The translations under genes and the position numbers were made by a program. From Beaufortia kweichowensis (lineage: Eukaryota > Chordata > Actinopteri > Cypriniformes > Gastromyzontidae), in assembly GCA_019155185.1 (NCBI GenBank), contig CM032809.1:7956621-8020620 (forward strand): a stretch of DNA of 64,000 nt, in the 5' to 3' direction. The notes beneath the pieces were generated by a model that was given only the letters and a program-made list of their open reading frames with translations, did not search any database and was not told the origin of the DNA. Of the stretch, positions 15,137 through 30,355 are shown piece by piece; the stretch's first letter is position 1; each line of letters opens with the position of its first letter.

Positions 15137-16895
15137 ATGGAAGGTACCAGAGGACACATTTTGCAGCTAATGGTAATGGGCATTTTGCTGGGGTAAGGTT
15201 CTTAATACCCATAATTGTAAAACCCTTTCACAGTGTATTACATAACAAATTGTAGTTCTTATTTCATTTATTCACTAAAGGAAAATCCATTTTACTGTGA
15301 AGAAGAAAAGTCATCCATCTGTTATCCATTATTTTAACATGTGCTTTTGTGTCAGACTGACCAAATGTATCTGTTTTCTTTTCGTCTACTTGGTATTATC
15401 TGCAGCACAGAAACCCATTATCTAATTTTATTATAGACGAGCATGAGTGTTTTTAAGGGATTGTATCTTTTAGCAAAATATCTTTTCCAGGGATGTGAAA
15501 GGTACAAGAGCATTGTACATAAGTTAAATTACTGTAGATTTTAAAATTGTCTAGCAAAAGAAAAACTTCCACATTTAATTGAATATTTTTAACACAGCAC
15601 AGATTTACATCATTATGACTAGTTAAGTATGTATTTGTGCTTTTTTCATAGCTTGGCCATCTTGGGACAAGGTGCCATCCAGACACCTGACTATGATGAC
15701 ACCTCCACCCCTGAGATCCTAAACCCATCCTGGATGGCCACCATCCCTGACATCTATTCTCTATCCGATGTGACTATGCCTGGCACCCACAACGCCATGG
15801 CCCTATACGGCGGATCACTCGCTGAGTGCAACTCCTGGCCTCTTGCCCTCCAACTACGCGCCGGAATCCGCTTTCTGGATATCCGTGTGCGTCATGTTAG
15901 AGGCAACCTGACCATCCATCACGGGATCTCCTATCAGTATGCTCACTTTGGAGATGTGCTGACGGACGTGGTGGGCTTCCTGAAGGAGTATCCGACCGAA
16001 ACGGTGCTGATGAGACTGAAGGAGGAGTTAAGTGAGACAGGAGATATCTATGATGCAGTTGTGCGCTACATACACGAGTATGCCCACTGGGACCTGCTGT
16101 GGCACAGCCGTGAGATGCCCACCGTGAGAGAGGCACGAGGAAAACTGATCATTCTGCAGAATTTCTTTGGACCTGACTTGGGGATGAAGTACGACTCGCT
16201 GGACATCGCTGATCAATGGCAGGTAAAGACATTTTTTTTCATTTATTTACCCTCATGTCCTGTATATGTGGAACACAAAAGAAGATATTTTGAGAAATGT
16301 CTCAGAGTTTTGTGTCCATACAACAAAAGTCAATGGCGGTCCATGGTTACCAACGTTCTCCAAAATATCTTCTTTAGTTTTTCTGAAGATTATCATAGTT
16401 AAAGTGTAATCACATACAATATTCATCATTAAACTATATTTTAAGATTTACCAAATAAAAAAAGTTTCAGTTTCATATTTCATGATGGACTCTCTCTCAG
16501 AGAGAGACTAATAAATTCCAGACTCTAATGTTCATTTGTCAACTGTAACTATTCATCGCAAATAGTTTTTTCAAATATACTGATAAATACAACACTTTTT
16601 TTCACTGCAGGTATCTTCTCTTGAGCCAGAGGAGATAGAGAAGAAATGGAGAAGTGTCTACACCCACCTGGAGGAGGCGGCGGTGGGTAACAAAAACCTT
16701 ATGTTCCTGACCTACTGCAGTGGTACCAGCATCCTGGCACACCCCAACGCCCTGGCCAAGATCATAAACCCCCGTCTGCATGAATATCTGACAGCCTACG
16801 TCGGTCAGAGAAAACGGTTTGGTATTATAACAATGGACTTTCCCGGTGCAAAGTTGGTGCAAACTATTATAGGATTCAATTACGAGATGCAATAA
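15137..16895 (+). CDS. Secreted PI-PLC X-domain phosphodiesterase (3 exons)
   Basis: Exons 15137-15192, 15652-16222 and 16611-16895 join in frame with GT/AG borders to give 303 aa and a TAA stop. The 56-base first exon supplies a start Met and, with the start of exon 2, a signal peptide (hydrophobic core about residues 9-27). The body is a bacterial-type PI-PLC X domain: PGTHN places the putative general acid/base at His65, GIRFLDIR gives Arg97, and TIHHG supplies His109. KEYPTETVLMRLKEE is the usual helix after the catalytic half. The family cleaves phosphatidylinositol to diacylglycerol and cyclic inositol phosphate. With no EF, C2 or PH domain, and a leader peptide, it should act outside the cell or in the secretory route. 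Within PGTHN the residue after His is Asn, as in eukaryotic PLCs, where bacterial enzymes have Asp. Activity is inferred, not shown. Confidence 0.92.
16228..16400 (+). mobile_element. Palindromic MITE inside PI-PLC intron 2
   Basis: The arms are complementary: GGAACACAAAAGAAGATATT near 16270 and AAAATATCTTCTTTAG near 16360, with the centre at TGTCCATACAACAAAAGTC. The left flank TTTATTTACCCTCATGTCC matches the outer part of the same cyprinid palindromic family as 3041-3140. Read-through of exon 2 into this element makes the false C-terminal extension of the exon-2 frame. Confidence 0.75.
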
Positions 16896-16996
16896 GTCAA
16901 TACTGTGACTTAAAATACCCATACCATTTAAATTTCCATAATTGTCACGGAGAAGGTTGAGCTTATGTGTGGCATGTTTTGAAATGTCTGACACTG

Positions 16997-17002
16997 AATA
17001 AA
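16997..17002 (+). terminator. AATAAA poly(A) signal of PI-PLC gene
   Basis: A canonical AATAAA lies about 100 bp after the PI-PLC stop codon and before the TATATG repeat, a usual 3' UTR distance. Confidence 0.7.
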
Positions 17003-17092
17003 GCACTATGACAAAATTCTTTTTATTTTTAAGTTTTTATTTTTATGGTACTGAAAGTACACAGTTTTCTGTTTCTCTCTGGATGATGAAGA

Positions 17093-17232
17093 AATATATA
17101 TACATATATATGTATATGTATGTATATGTATATGTATATATATGTATATGTATATGTATATATATGTATATGTATATATATGTATATGTATATGTATATG
17201 TATATATATGTATATGTATATATATGTATATG

Positions 17233-17277
<45 letters not shown>

Positions 17278-17388
17278 ATGTATATATGTATATGTATATA
17301 TGTATATGTATCTATGTATATATATGTATGTATATATATCTATGTATATGTATGTATGTATGTATATATATATATATATATATATATT
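17093..17388. repeat. (TATATG)n / (TA)n repeat, about 296 bp
   Basis: Alternating purine-pyrimidine sequence of TATATG, TATG and TA units lies about 90 bp past the PI-PLC poly(A) signal. Every frame is open because no unit forms a stop, which produces meaningless Tyr/Ile/Met/Val and Tyr/Ile/His/Thr frames on both strands. Confidence 0.97.
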
Positions 17389-17402
17389 CAAGATATAGAT
17401 GG

Positions 17403-20400
17403 CCTTTGTTATATGACAGCAGTGAGTAGGATGAAATGTTGTAACACCCGCCCACCAGTAATGCACTGAAAGCTGGTTGCCAACCACCAATAAACGTTAC
17501 AAGCAAAACACCTGGAACTGTAAAACAACTTTAAGACACAGTCTATGAAATGTTTGTGATAAAGGGCAGTCTCACAATGACCAGCATATTTACTATCACC
17601 TTCTTTTCAACACATCAGGTATGACCTCTGGGTAACAGGTGTTATCAACACAAACCTTCTCACACTGAAACACCACATGCCATTCTCTTTTACAACTTTC
17701 TGTATAAAAGGTTGAAATGTTGAAACATTTTCCAGTGGAAAAGCTATTCGCATAATACGAAACATATATGTTCTAAATAAAAATGTCACAGAAACGCCTG
17801 CTGGACATTTTCCCAGGATCTGACAAGTATATATTGCAAATGAGCAAATGCTCTGAGTATTATATTGTACATAAATATCTTCTGTATGATGGCGCATATG
17901 CAAAATTTTAGTAGAATATGTGTGCTATGCGTATATAGACCTGCATGAACATACATTTAACTGAATGTCCAGAGTTTGCCTTTTTTATAAATACGTGATG
18001 TATGTCCATGAATTCTGATTGTAGGAGATGCTCTAACAAAAAGCCATGGCCCGGTGGAAGGCGCTAGACTGTTAACTGGTGGTGGAAAGCAGCAGGAGGT
18101 AACCAGCTTTACATCCTCAAAGTCACGCTTTTCACCCCATCGCTCCTCTCTCCCGCATCTGACATCACGAGTATTCCCGTCGGAGGAAAGAAGGTCCGAG
18201 AGAATGATGACAGACGGTGGGTGAATGTGTTTAGCACTGCGTCCAAATTGTTTCGGTACCCTCTGTTGCATGCAGATGACTGAGAAAACAGACTTCTTGC
18301 TTCAGTTCTACAGCTTGTGACTGAAGACCTCAACAACGTCATCAAAGAACAAGCTTCGACTAAAACCCACATTTCCTCTACAAGCAGGTACACAATAACA
18401 ATACCGAATGTAGGTTCCTTGCTGCACAAAGCAAATAACACCAATTACATCCGTCGGAAGACATTTCAGCTATTGAGTACGTCATGGTGCTTAAATCAAT
18501 CAGTCTTGTAGCTTGAATGCCTCTAATGACAAGCCGTTTGTGCCGTACAACCCTCGCTGATCTGAATACATTAAACTCAGCGTGCTTTAGCCCAGATGAA
18601 TTGATTTTGCCATGTAAAAAATAATATCCTTCCAGGGTGTTAAATCTGATGTAGTCATTAATCTGTTCCCTATTTTGCTCTTGAATATAACTGGTCTGAT
18701 TCGAACAAAATTTATCATTGACTTTCTTCGCTTGAGTCATAGGAGCTAATTGTAATGCAAGTGCTCAGGCACTAAATAACAGTGCCATTAGCACAAATTA
18801 AACTTGCTTGCGTAATGGAGCAAAACTAGTTCATCGGCTGCAGCGCTATAGACTGTTGCTATAGGTACCACTTCTCTAACGGCACCCGAGATAATGGCCT
18901 TACTGGCTAACTCGTTCTCTTTATTTAAGAGTCAAAGACAATTATACTCAATTCCCTGCTAGTTTACTACAATTAGCAAGCAGACAAGCTTATCTATTAG
19001 CAGTCTTGTTAAGTAATTTGGGAGTCTGAATGAATTTGTTTCTTTGGTTCTCCACTTGTGTAACTGTTTAGACACATCAGTCTGCTTTTGTATCAACATC
19101 ATTGTACAAATCTACATTACAATGTTTTCCTAGCACCCAAAAAAAAGCTAATTCACACATTTAATAATTCTTTTGCTGTTTTTTACAGCTTGTTGGTTGT
19201 CTCATAGCTTGACACCTTAGCTTTGAGGAAAAGTTTTTATGTGATTTTGGTGATTATGTATTTTTCCTGCCATAAAAATACACTTTTATTTTTATATTTA
19301 AGTTGTTAAATTGTTAATAGTTACATATTCATACTGTATGAGAATGTTTCCTTTTATGCTTCATGAAAAAAGATCATACAGGTTTAACTCGAGGATGAAA
19401 AATGATTACACAATTTTCATTTTTAACTATTTAATAACAAAACAACCTCTGCATGTAACATGCATTGCTACATCGATTCTCACAGGACCAGTTAGTGCAG
19501 ATTGTGTATTTAAAAATGGAGATTTATTACTTTAGCACAGTAAGCGCTTGTCAAATAATGCACATATTACTGTTATGCATTTTTACCTTTTGTTCCAAAC
19601 ATATTTAGTTGCTACAGTAAGTAAAATTCATCTAATATTTTATTATATTTTATGTCTACTTTTTACATTCCCATTTGTACAGTAATCTCCCTCCAACATC
19701 TTGCAGATATACTTGATTTTCAAGAGACCCGAGTCGGTAGAGAAAGACAGCTTGCACAGTAAACATCTAGGATTATTAGTCATTTGACGCAGCTGTTTAA
19801 TTGAGGTGGGACCGAGGGCTTCTCTGTAGTAAAAGATTGGGCGTGCTGCACAACAAATCAAAATGTGTCAACGAAGCCAATCGCTCTCGCCGGGGAAGTG
19901 TGGGGGAGATTCGAACGATGATGACAGCACGCTCCAAATAACGATAAAATAAACCGAGAGGACCAAAAAATAGTACCGAGATGAAGAAAAGCAGTTCGTA
20001 AGAGCCAAAAAAGGAATGTGTGTTGAGAGAAAGGAAGGGAAAAGAAAAGGAAAGAATAGACGCCTTGCATGTCAGGAAACGCTGGCAGAGAAAAGCAGGA
20101 GGGGAGGTGGAGGGAAAAAGGGGAGATTGGGAATCATAAAAAGAGGAAAGCGCATTTATAAACACGTCTCTATAGTAACCAACTGGTAATTTGGCTGGTG
20201 GGAGAGGAAGAGAGCAGGGGAGGGCATCAGGGAGCAGCATTTACCACAGGCCTGTTATTACGCACAGAGAAAGAGGAAAAGAGCGAAGAATATTAGGATA
20301 AAAAAGACTAGAGAGACGGTAATGTGAAAACGATGGATAGAGAGAAGGGTTGTATTAGGGGAAGATGAAAACAGCGTGGAATACCAAATGAAGGCGAGTA

Positions 20401-22779
20401 ATAGGACAAAACCAGAAGAGATTTGAGGGAGATAGAAAAAACAAGAGGATGAGATTGTTAAACAAATTTCAATGGGCCTCGAGATCTTTCGGGAATGAGC
20501 TGATTTTCAATCACTCTTTAAAGGTTAGACCAATCAAATTGACTTAATTTGACAATCGGAGGAAGGAAGAACCATCAAGGGCCTGTGAAAAATGACATTT
20601 TGGATAAATTCAATTGAGGGAAATTTAGCTCGTGATTATCTAAAAGAAATCTGTTTGTTTGATTGGGTTTGATGAGAATTGAGAACCACTGCTATTCAAA
20701 AACCAGTTTCATTATGAAATCAGTCATTTTATGATATTAGGTCCATAAATGATTTTTAAATGTCATTCTTTTGTTGATGTGAATGAAAAGCATGGTAGTA
20801 GAATACTCACTGAATTTACAATTACTGTAAATATCTCAAAATACAGAAATGTAAAAAATGCTATATTATAACATATATGCTGTTATATTAATATAACATC
20901 TGCGTTTTGATATTAGTCTTTATAAAATCAAAAGCGTTTTTTTTATTAATCACCAGTGCAGAAAAAATCTCTTTCTATACTGTATTCCCAGTTTGAAAAG
21001 CCATTTTGTTGCTATTAAGAGAGGCAATGTGATATCTTGATTTACTAAAGCATTCATTTGTTGAATTATTTGGTGATTTCTGTTTTAAGTTTTGGTCAAA
21101 TCTGATTGTAAAGTAAATGACACATTTCCTGTACCATCTCTTCCTCAGTGTGAACAATCACCAGCACTTATGAGCGATCATCAGAGACCTGATAATAGAC
21201 CTGAGACACCACTGTGGTAGGTTACTATGTGTGTGTGTGTGTGGTAGATCTTTATGTGATACACATACCCAAGTCTGAGCGAGTTGCATTCTTTGGCGTT
21301 CTGCTTTCACAAAAGCCGTCCAGCTGGAGACAGGGCTAGAATTGTAACACGTCTGTAAATTGGACCATCTTTTGCTTCAATTTCCAAGCCAACTGCAGCC
21401 CCAAATTTTAAAATTGTGTTGGAATTGACCTTCTCTGTGCCAAAGTGATTTTGTCCAATGCCTTTGTGGGACAGTACGCGTACACACTTTGCTTTGTCCT
21501 GTGTTGTAGGTTTGGATGCATCAAGCGTCTCTGGCAGACGTAAAGGGTTACTCTCCTGTTTCTCCTCCTGAGGTTTGTGCATATCGGGACACCCAAGAAT
21601 AATAGTAGAGTCGCAGTCTCACCAGCTCCAGTGAAACCCCCTGGAGACCGGTTCCCTTGATGGGGGAAAATGAAAACTTCTAGCCTAGAATGCAACATTA
21701 ATCACATCTGCACTCCCACAGGAGCAGCCGGGGCGCACCGCTAGGGTTCAACTACAGTGAGTAGAGTATTAACAGCCATGTACCACTGTCTCCATAAGTG
21801 ATGGTGCGTGCCTCCAAAGGGAGTTTTCTCTTTAATTCATAAGCTGGAGAAGGTGGAATAGGACCCAATGTCACACTAATATCACTAACGGTGAGCAAAA
21901 CAAAACACGACCCTGCCAGGCAGGCTACTGCAGGCCTATAAATGCATGTTGTCGAGATTAATGGGCAAAACAAATCTACTTATACTCACCCTGGATGTGT
22001 CTTGACCGGAGGTAGCCTCCAGGTACCATATTTCTTATGTTTTGACTGTTGCATTCTGGGAAAGGCCCGTAGGGAAATGTATGGGGAACTAATGGTTGTC
22101 TGATGTGACACTCATAGTCATAGCAACTGTTATGCTGTCATACCCCACCGGTGATGCTTAAGTATAGACTTGTTGTTCCTCCACTGAAAGCGCTGTGGAG
22201 AAAGTGTTTGGTGTGTTAGACATCATATTCTCTTTCTTGAACAAGAGGAGAACAGATTTTAATTGACAGACAATCGATAACACTATATTGTGTAGGTTAT
22301 CTCTATATTGTTGTTGCAGATGTAAAACCAGCTCTTTCCCAAAGTATTTTCTAGCATAAGTAAAGTGTCATTTCAGATTTAGAAATTTCAGAAACTGTTT
22401 CTTGAATTTTCCTTTTTATATTTTGTCATTGATTAGCAATTTTAACCTTTAAACATCCTTGCAGACTTGGAAAGGCGTAATGAGCTCACAATATTCTTCT
22501 TACAATTTTGAACAATGGTTACATTGGGATTTCAAGTTTATTTGTCAGTCCATTCCATTTTCTGTGAGATCCAGTCTATGTTTTGTTTGATCCAGTACAC
22601 ATAAAAATGTCCATATACTGTTAGTGTCTTTTTGCGAATATACCCAGCTAACACAAATACATTTTTTTGCTAACATTCCCAGTAATTAGTGAAACATTTA
22701 TTCCACTAACAATGTAAGAATAAATTTATACCAATGTTTTTTATACCAATGTTGTTTTTTCAGACATATTCACGATGCC
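17403..22779. other. Gene-free stretch with possible conserved blocks
   Basis: No gene was assembled. Blocks at about 18740-18830, 19780-20000 and 20460-20650 are repeat-free, contain ATTA/TAAT and homeodomain-like words, and resemble vertebrate conserved non-coding elements. This is an impression only. A - strand frame at 21307-21582 and a GC-richer stretch at 21550-22200 were examined and no family was recognised. Confidence 0.35.
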
Positions 22780-22918
22780 ACAGAAGAACCATTTTTGGCA
22801 AAAAAAAAAAAAAGAAAAGTAAAAATAAAAATGGTTCTTTTGAAAACCTTTGACTGAAAGGATCTTTGGGGAACTTAAAATGATTCCTTTTGTTTCACCT
22901 TTATTTTTAAGAGTGTGT
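22780..22918. mobile_element. AGAACC-type MITE, right-end fragment
   Basis: AGAAGAACCATTTTTGG and CTTTGGGGAAC are followed by the terminal sequence CACCTTTATTTTTAAGAGTG. The same terminus, in both orientations, bounds the more complete copy at 36724-37185. A 14-bp A run interrupts this copy. Confidence 0.65.
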
Positions 22919-26356
<3,438 letters not shown>

Positions 26357-26362
26357 AGAGAG

Positions 26363-28229
26363 TATGGATTTCGGTGAAGAGCTTGAATACTTCACTGCTG
26401 TTGTTGACACAGTCTTACAGGCAGAGCGAGCAGAACGGCATGCTGGGAAACACACTTAGTTGTCACAGGTGGCACAGTATGTTCACCCATATGCACTGTA
26501 CTGTCAGTAAATGATTCAGTCTCTCATGTTATATGGATGTCATCTGCTAATGATTTTTTATTCTTTGATAACAACCCACTGTTTGTACATTAGTATTGTT
26601 TTGGTGTGGTTTTAACCAAAATTGACATTTTTCATTAAGAACAAAATGCATTTTGTTGTGCAAATGTGACACACTTTTGAGTGATTTGTTTTTTGAGAGA
26701 CAAATCGTTTTTCTGATAGATCTCAAAGACCAATTTACATGCATATTATTTTCCAAGTGACATCTTTATTGTGAAAGAGATTTATGGGCTTTACCACTTT
26801 TGAAATATACTTGTATATATGGTAATCATGCAGATTATTATTTTCTGCTCTTTTTTTAAATAAATATCTTGCATCCAGCTGCTCATCATACATTGATGAT
26901 TTATATTTAATGATGAGTCTGTCCAGTTTGGTCATTTTTTGAGAACTTGAAAGTGATTTTAGAAATTAAATTCAACTTCTTCTGTCCTGTTTTCGTTTAT
27001 ACAATGAGCCAGCAAAAATGTGTTATATTTGGCTCACATTCAGACTTGGATCCTAAAGAAGCACCAGCATTGTCTTTGAAGCATGGCAGAATTGCATAGC
27101 TCTTCTTTCAGAGATAAAAGAGAGAGAGGGAATGGAAAAAAAATGCATTAAAGACAAGAAGAAATGATGTACGCTTAGTCAGATAAGTGTCATTAGTCAG
27201 GATAAAGAGATATTGAAGCAGGTAAATATCTCAGAGGACAGAGACACAGTGTGCTAATGGAAGTCGAGTGTTTCTCTGAGAGGAGGAGGAGGAGGGGGCA
27301 GGAAGGAGGGCGGGCGGGTCTGTCCTGCGAGAGGGAGTGCAGAGCACTGACCGTGAAAATGTTTAAATAAACACTGTGAGAGAGAAGAAGAGAAGAGAGG
27401 AAGAGCTGAGATAAAGAGATGAACCAGCAAATTGGGCCAGAAGGTTGAGAGAGACTGTAAGACGAGAGAGACGATACAAAAACTACTGAAACACTAAGAC
27501 TGATGATGAGTAATCAGCTGAAAAAAACAGAAGTCATGCCTCAGAATAGGACTGTTATCAGATTTTTACTAGATGAATTAAATTAAATTATTAAATTATT
27601 TATTAATCATGTGTTTTGTGGTCACATGATCTACACACTACACAAGCTTATAGCTGTTTTACTTTGAGTAGTACAGTACAAAGTTTGTACCGTTTCTGTG
27701 GTCATTGAATTTGACACTTGAATCAGGATTAATAACATCCGTTAAATGAAGTGAAATATGCAATGAGACAGCGAGATGATGCTGCACACACAGAAAGAGA
27801 AAGTGTTTATGATAATTAATGTACAAGCACCAGCTGGTGCCTGGCTGGCCACATCAGAATGTGTTGTGATGATGTGCTTCCTGTACATCTCGTAGGTCAA
27901 GGGTCAAAGCCACAGCTGTCACACACGGTCTGCGATGCGTTCGCGGCCGGGCAGGTCTTCTGTGTAAACGCATCAGAGCGGAGAGAAACCCACTGACAGA
28001 ACAACTGTGAGGTCACTGGAGCGGATGGCGACCGAGATCGGCATACAGAGAGAGGAACACGGACCGCGTTGCCATGTCCACTTATTATAAGCAACCTTAT
28101 AAGGTTTGTTTTGTTTTTACAAATAGGACAAATGCAATGGTAGAGTTTCTATGACAATGCTAACTCGCAGGCTTGTTTCTTTCACCTAAGTAAGAGAACT
28201 GAGGAAAACCTGCAGTGGAGTGATTACAG
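26363..28229. other. Gene-free stretch
   Basis: AT-rich sequence to about 27050, then a purine-rich, GA-heavy stretch (27100-27470) with a GGAGGAGGAGGAGGGGGCAG tract that could form triplex or G-rich structures. No gene was recognised. Confidence 0.45.
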
Positions 28230-28309
28230 GACGGTTTAAACAAGGAGGAAAAATTGCGGCCGATTTGCTCAAATGCTTTTACATTGAAGCAGTGAGGGAG
28301 AACATGGAG
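28230..28309 (+). other. Candidate internal exon, unidentified gene
   Basis: An acceptor (AGTGATTACAG) and a consensus donor (GGAG|GTGAGT) flank 80 bases. Only one frame is open, reading RFKQGGKIAADLLKCFYIEA then VRENME. The helical, charged composition could be a true exon, but the product is unknown and no compatible neighbour was found. Confidence 0.3.
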
Positions 28310-28517
28310 GTGAGTGACCTCTCTGACCCCGGTCCACGATCACGTGTAATCACTCTTCCTCCCGTTCTCTTCTGCACTGATTGTATGTCTGTCTGCCTGC
28401 TTGTTTTTTCTTGTTTTCTGCCACTGTTTTTATCCCTGTTTGTTTTTCTCTCGCGGTCCACTGCTCCCCTGGCTTTAGGCAGTGTTGTCTATTCACTTTC
28501 TTAACATGGAGAGACTG

Positions 28518-28520
<3 letters not shown>

Positions 28521-28562
<42 letters not shown>
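28521..28562. repeat. (AG)n microsatellite, about 42 bp
   Basis: A short perfect AG run, the third GA/TC tract in the first half of the window. Confidence 0.95.
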
Positions 28563-28564
<2 letters not shown>

Positions 28565-29957
28565 GATTTAGCCTCCTGTAGGTGAGACAACCAAAAGCAC
28601 TTCTCCAGAAGCTATAGTGAGCTGCCTACATAGTTAGGATATGCTGCCTTATGAGATGAAATAACCCTTGGGCTTTGGGGTTTTTTCTTGCTTCCTCCGG
28701 CATGAATTTATTTTTTCAGTAAGCCCATTGCAATGCATTATGGGATTGCATTTACTGTGAAGGATGCGTGTGGTTCTGCCTTAGAGTTTGCACGAAATAA
28801 AGGATTATATATGTTATAACGTAATCGTTCTGTCAGCGCTTTGGAGTCTATAATGCAGAATATTTTCCTCTGTGTCTCTAAAATAGTCTTTTCTCCTCTG
28901 CTGAGATAAAACGGATCCACTGTTGGTTCAGATCTCCTACACAAGGGTGGCTTTTTATTTTGCGAGTCTATTTTACAAATCATTACAGTTCACTTTTGCT
29001 TCTGCTGCAGAATGAACACAGTTGTGGCATCTATTAAAACAGCGCAGTATTGATTTACAATGCATCTCATTCAGTTCTCCTCTACGAGGATGAATGAATC
29101 TGATGGTGGTTTCTGCACCTGTATGCAACATGAGTGTAATCTTTCTGTTCAGCTACTACAGCTACAAATTATGTATGACTGCTCAAATATTTAGCACACA
29201 CTGCCCTTCACTTTAGTCAAACATCTTTCTATTATATCATGCAGTGGAGTAAGAGACCTAATCTACTAACCGAGTGCTATTGTATGAACAACATTCATGT
29301 ATTTTCATCATAATCTTTTTTGTTTTCAATTAGTGCCATTCATCACAGTGCTTTGTGAGCTATTTCCCTAATGAGCAGAAAAATTGAATCTCTTTTTCTT
29401 GATCGTGTTATTTAACCAAATGATGAATAGCTCCATTTTCATGATCACATGCACCGCTAGCACAACCATCATTTTATTGCTCATGCTCAAACCCGTAAGA
29501 CTAAGTAATACATTTGGGCACGTCGCTTGTCCCTCATCATTTATGCTGTGGAGGTGAATCATACCCTTAAATCATGAAGCTTATTGAGGTGAGGGTTAGC
29601 TATCGCTTTCGTTATGCGGTCAGACTTTGTCCTAACAGTCAATTTATAAAAAGCAAAACTTACATTTAAGGAGACACCTGAGAGATATTGTATGGACCAG
29701 AATAACAAACTATTTGTTTGTTGGCTTATTTCTCTTTGTCCATGAGTTAGGTCCATTGTCTATGAAATCCACATATTGTGTTTATATAGTGTGAAAATGA
29801 TTGTAGTAAATATTACATTTACCGTAGTTACTATAAAATACTAATAGTTATACTATACTACAGTATAAATACTACAAGATATAGTATACTACAATTTACT
29901 ATAGTAAGTATTGTATAGTACACTCTACAATAAAAAAATCAATAAAGGCCGTCGGTT
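28563..29957. other. Gene-free stretch with palindromic TA-rich repeat
   Basis: From about 29790 to 29930 many short inverted motifs of TACTATAGTA / TATAGTATACTAC type form a self-complementary AT-rich segment directly beside the MITE at 29958. It resembles fish palindromic filler repeats. No gene is visible. Confidence 0.5.
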
Positions 29958-30355
29958 GCCAGCCTGTTGCTATGGTGATCTGAGTGGAGTGTGTTGCTAT
30001 GAAATAAAATAACAAAAAAAAATATTATAAGTAAAATAAAAGTAATTATATTTTATTTATTATATAATTAATAATATATTTTTATAATAATAATAATTAT
30101 TATTATTATTATTTATTTAATAATATTTTGTTTTTGTTTTATTTAATATTAAATAAAATAAAATAAATACAATTGATACAATGACTATATACTGTAAAAA
30201 TGCTGCATTGATGGGACCCATTGATGGGTCAAAAAGGCACAAACCCAATTGTTAAGTTCTAAATTACCTTATGCTGGGTTGTTTTTATTTTATGTCATAG
30301 CAACACACTTGAAATCCCTCAGATCATCGTAGCAATGCCTCAGCAACAGGCTGGC
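29958..30355. mobile_element. Candidate MITE with about 43-59 bp imperfect terminal inverted repeats
   Basis: The left end GCCAGCCTGTTGCTA (29958 on) runs through GATCTGAG to GTGTGTTGCTA. It is mirrored on the right by TAGCAACACACTT (30299 on), CTCAGATCATCGTAGCAA and AGCAACAGGCTGGC, ending at 30355. The interior is extremely AT-rich and has no ORF. I could not define a target-site duplication, so the class is unknown. Confidence 0.7.

Noticed and set aside
16223..16402. C-terminal extension of the PI-PLC exon-2 frame to 257 aa.
   Set aside because: It reads through a GT donor into a MITE; splicing to 16611 restores the domain and a proper C-terminus.
17008..17506. Five overlapping Tyr/Ile/Met/Val or Tyr/Ile/His/Thr frames on both strands.
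   Set aside because: They translate the TATATG repeat, which contains no stop in any frame.
21307..21582. Minus-strand 91-codon frame with protein-like composition.
   Set aside because: No splice borders, no recognised domain and no paralogue in the window; noted only as unassigned.
21550..22200. A GC-richer stretch with ATACTCACC near 21980 was considered as a U1 snRNA-like gene.
   Set aside because: Only a few bases resemble the U1 5' end; stem-loops and the Sm site are not found.
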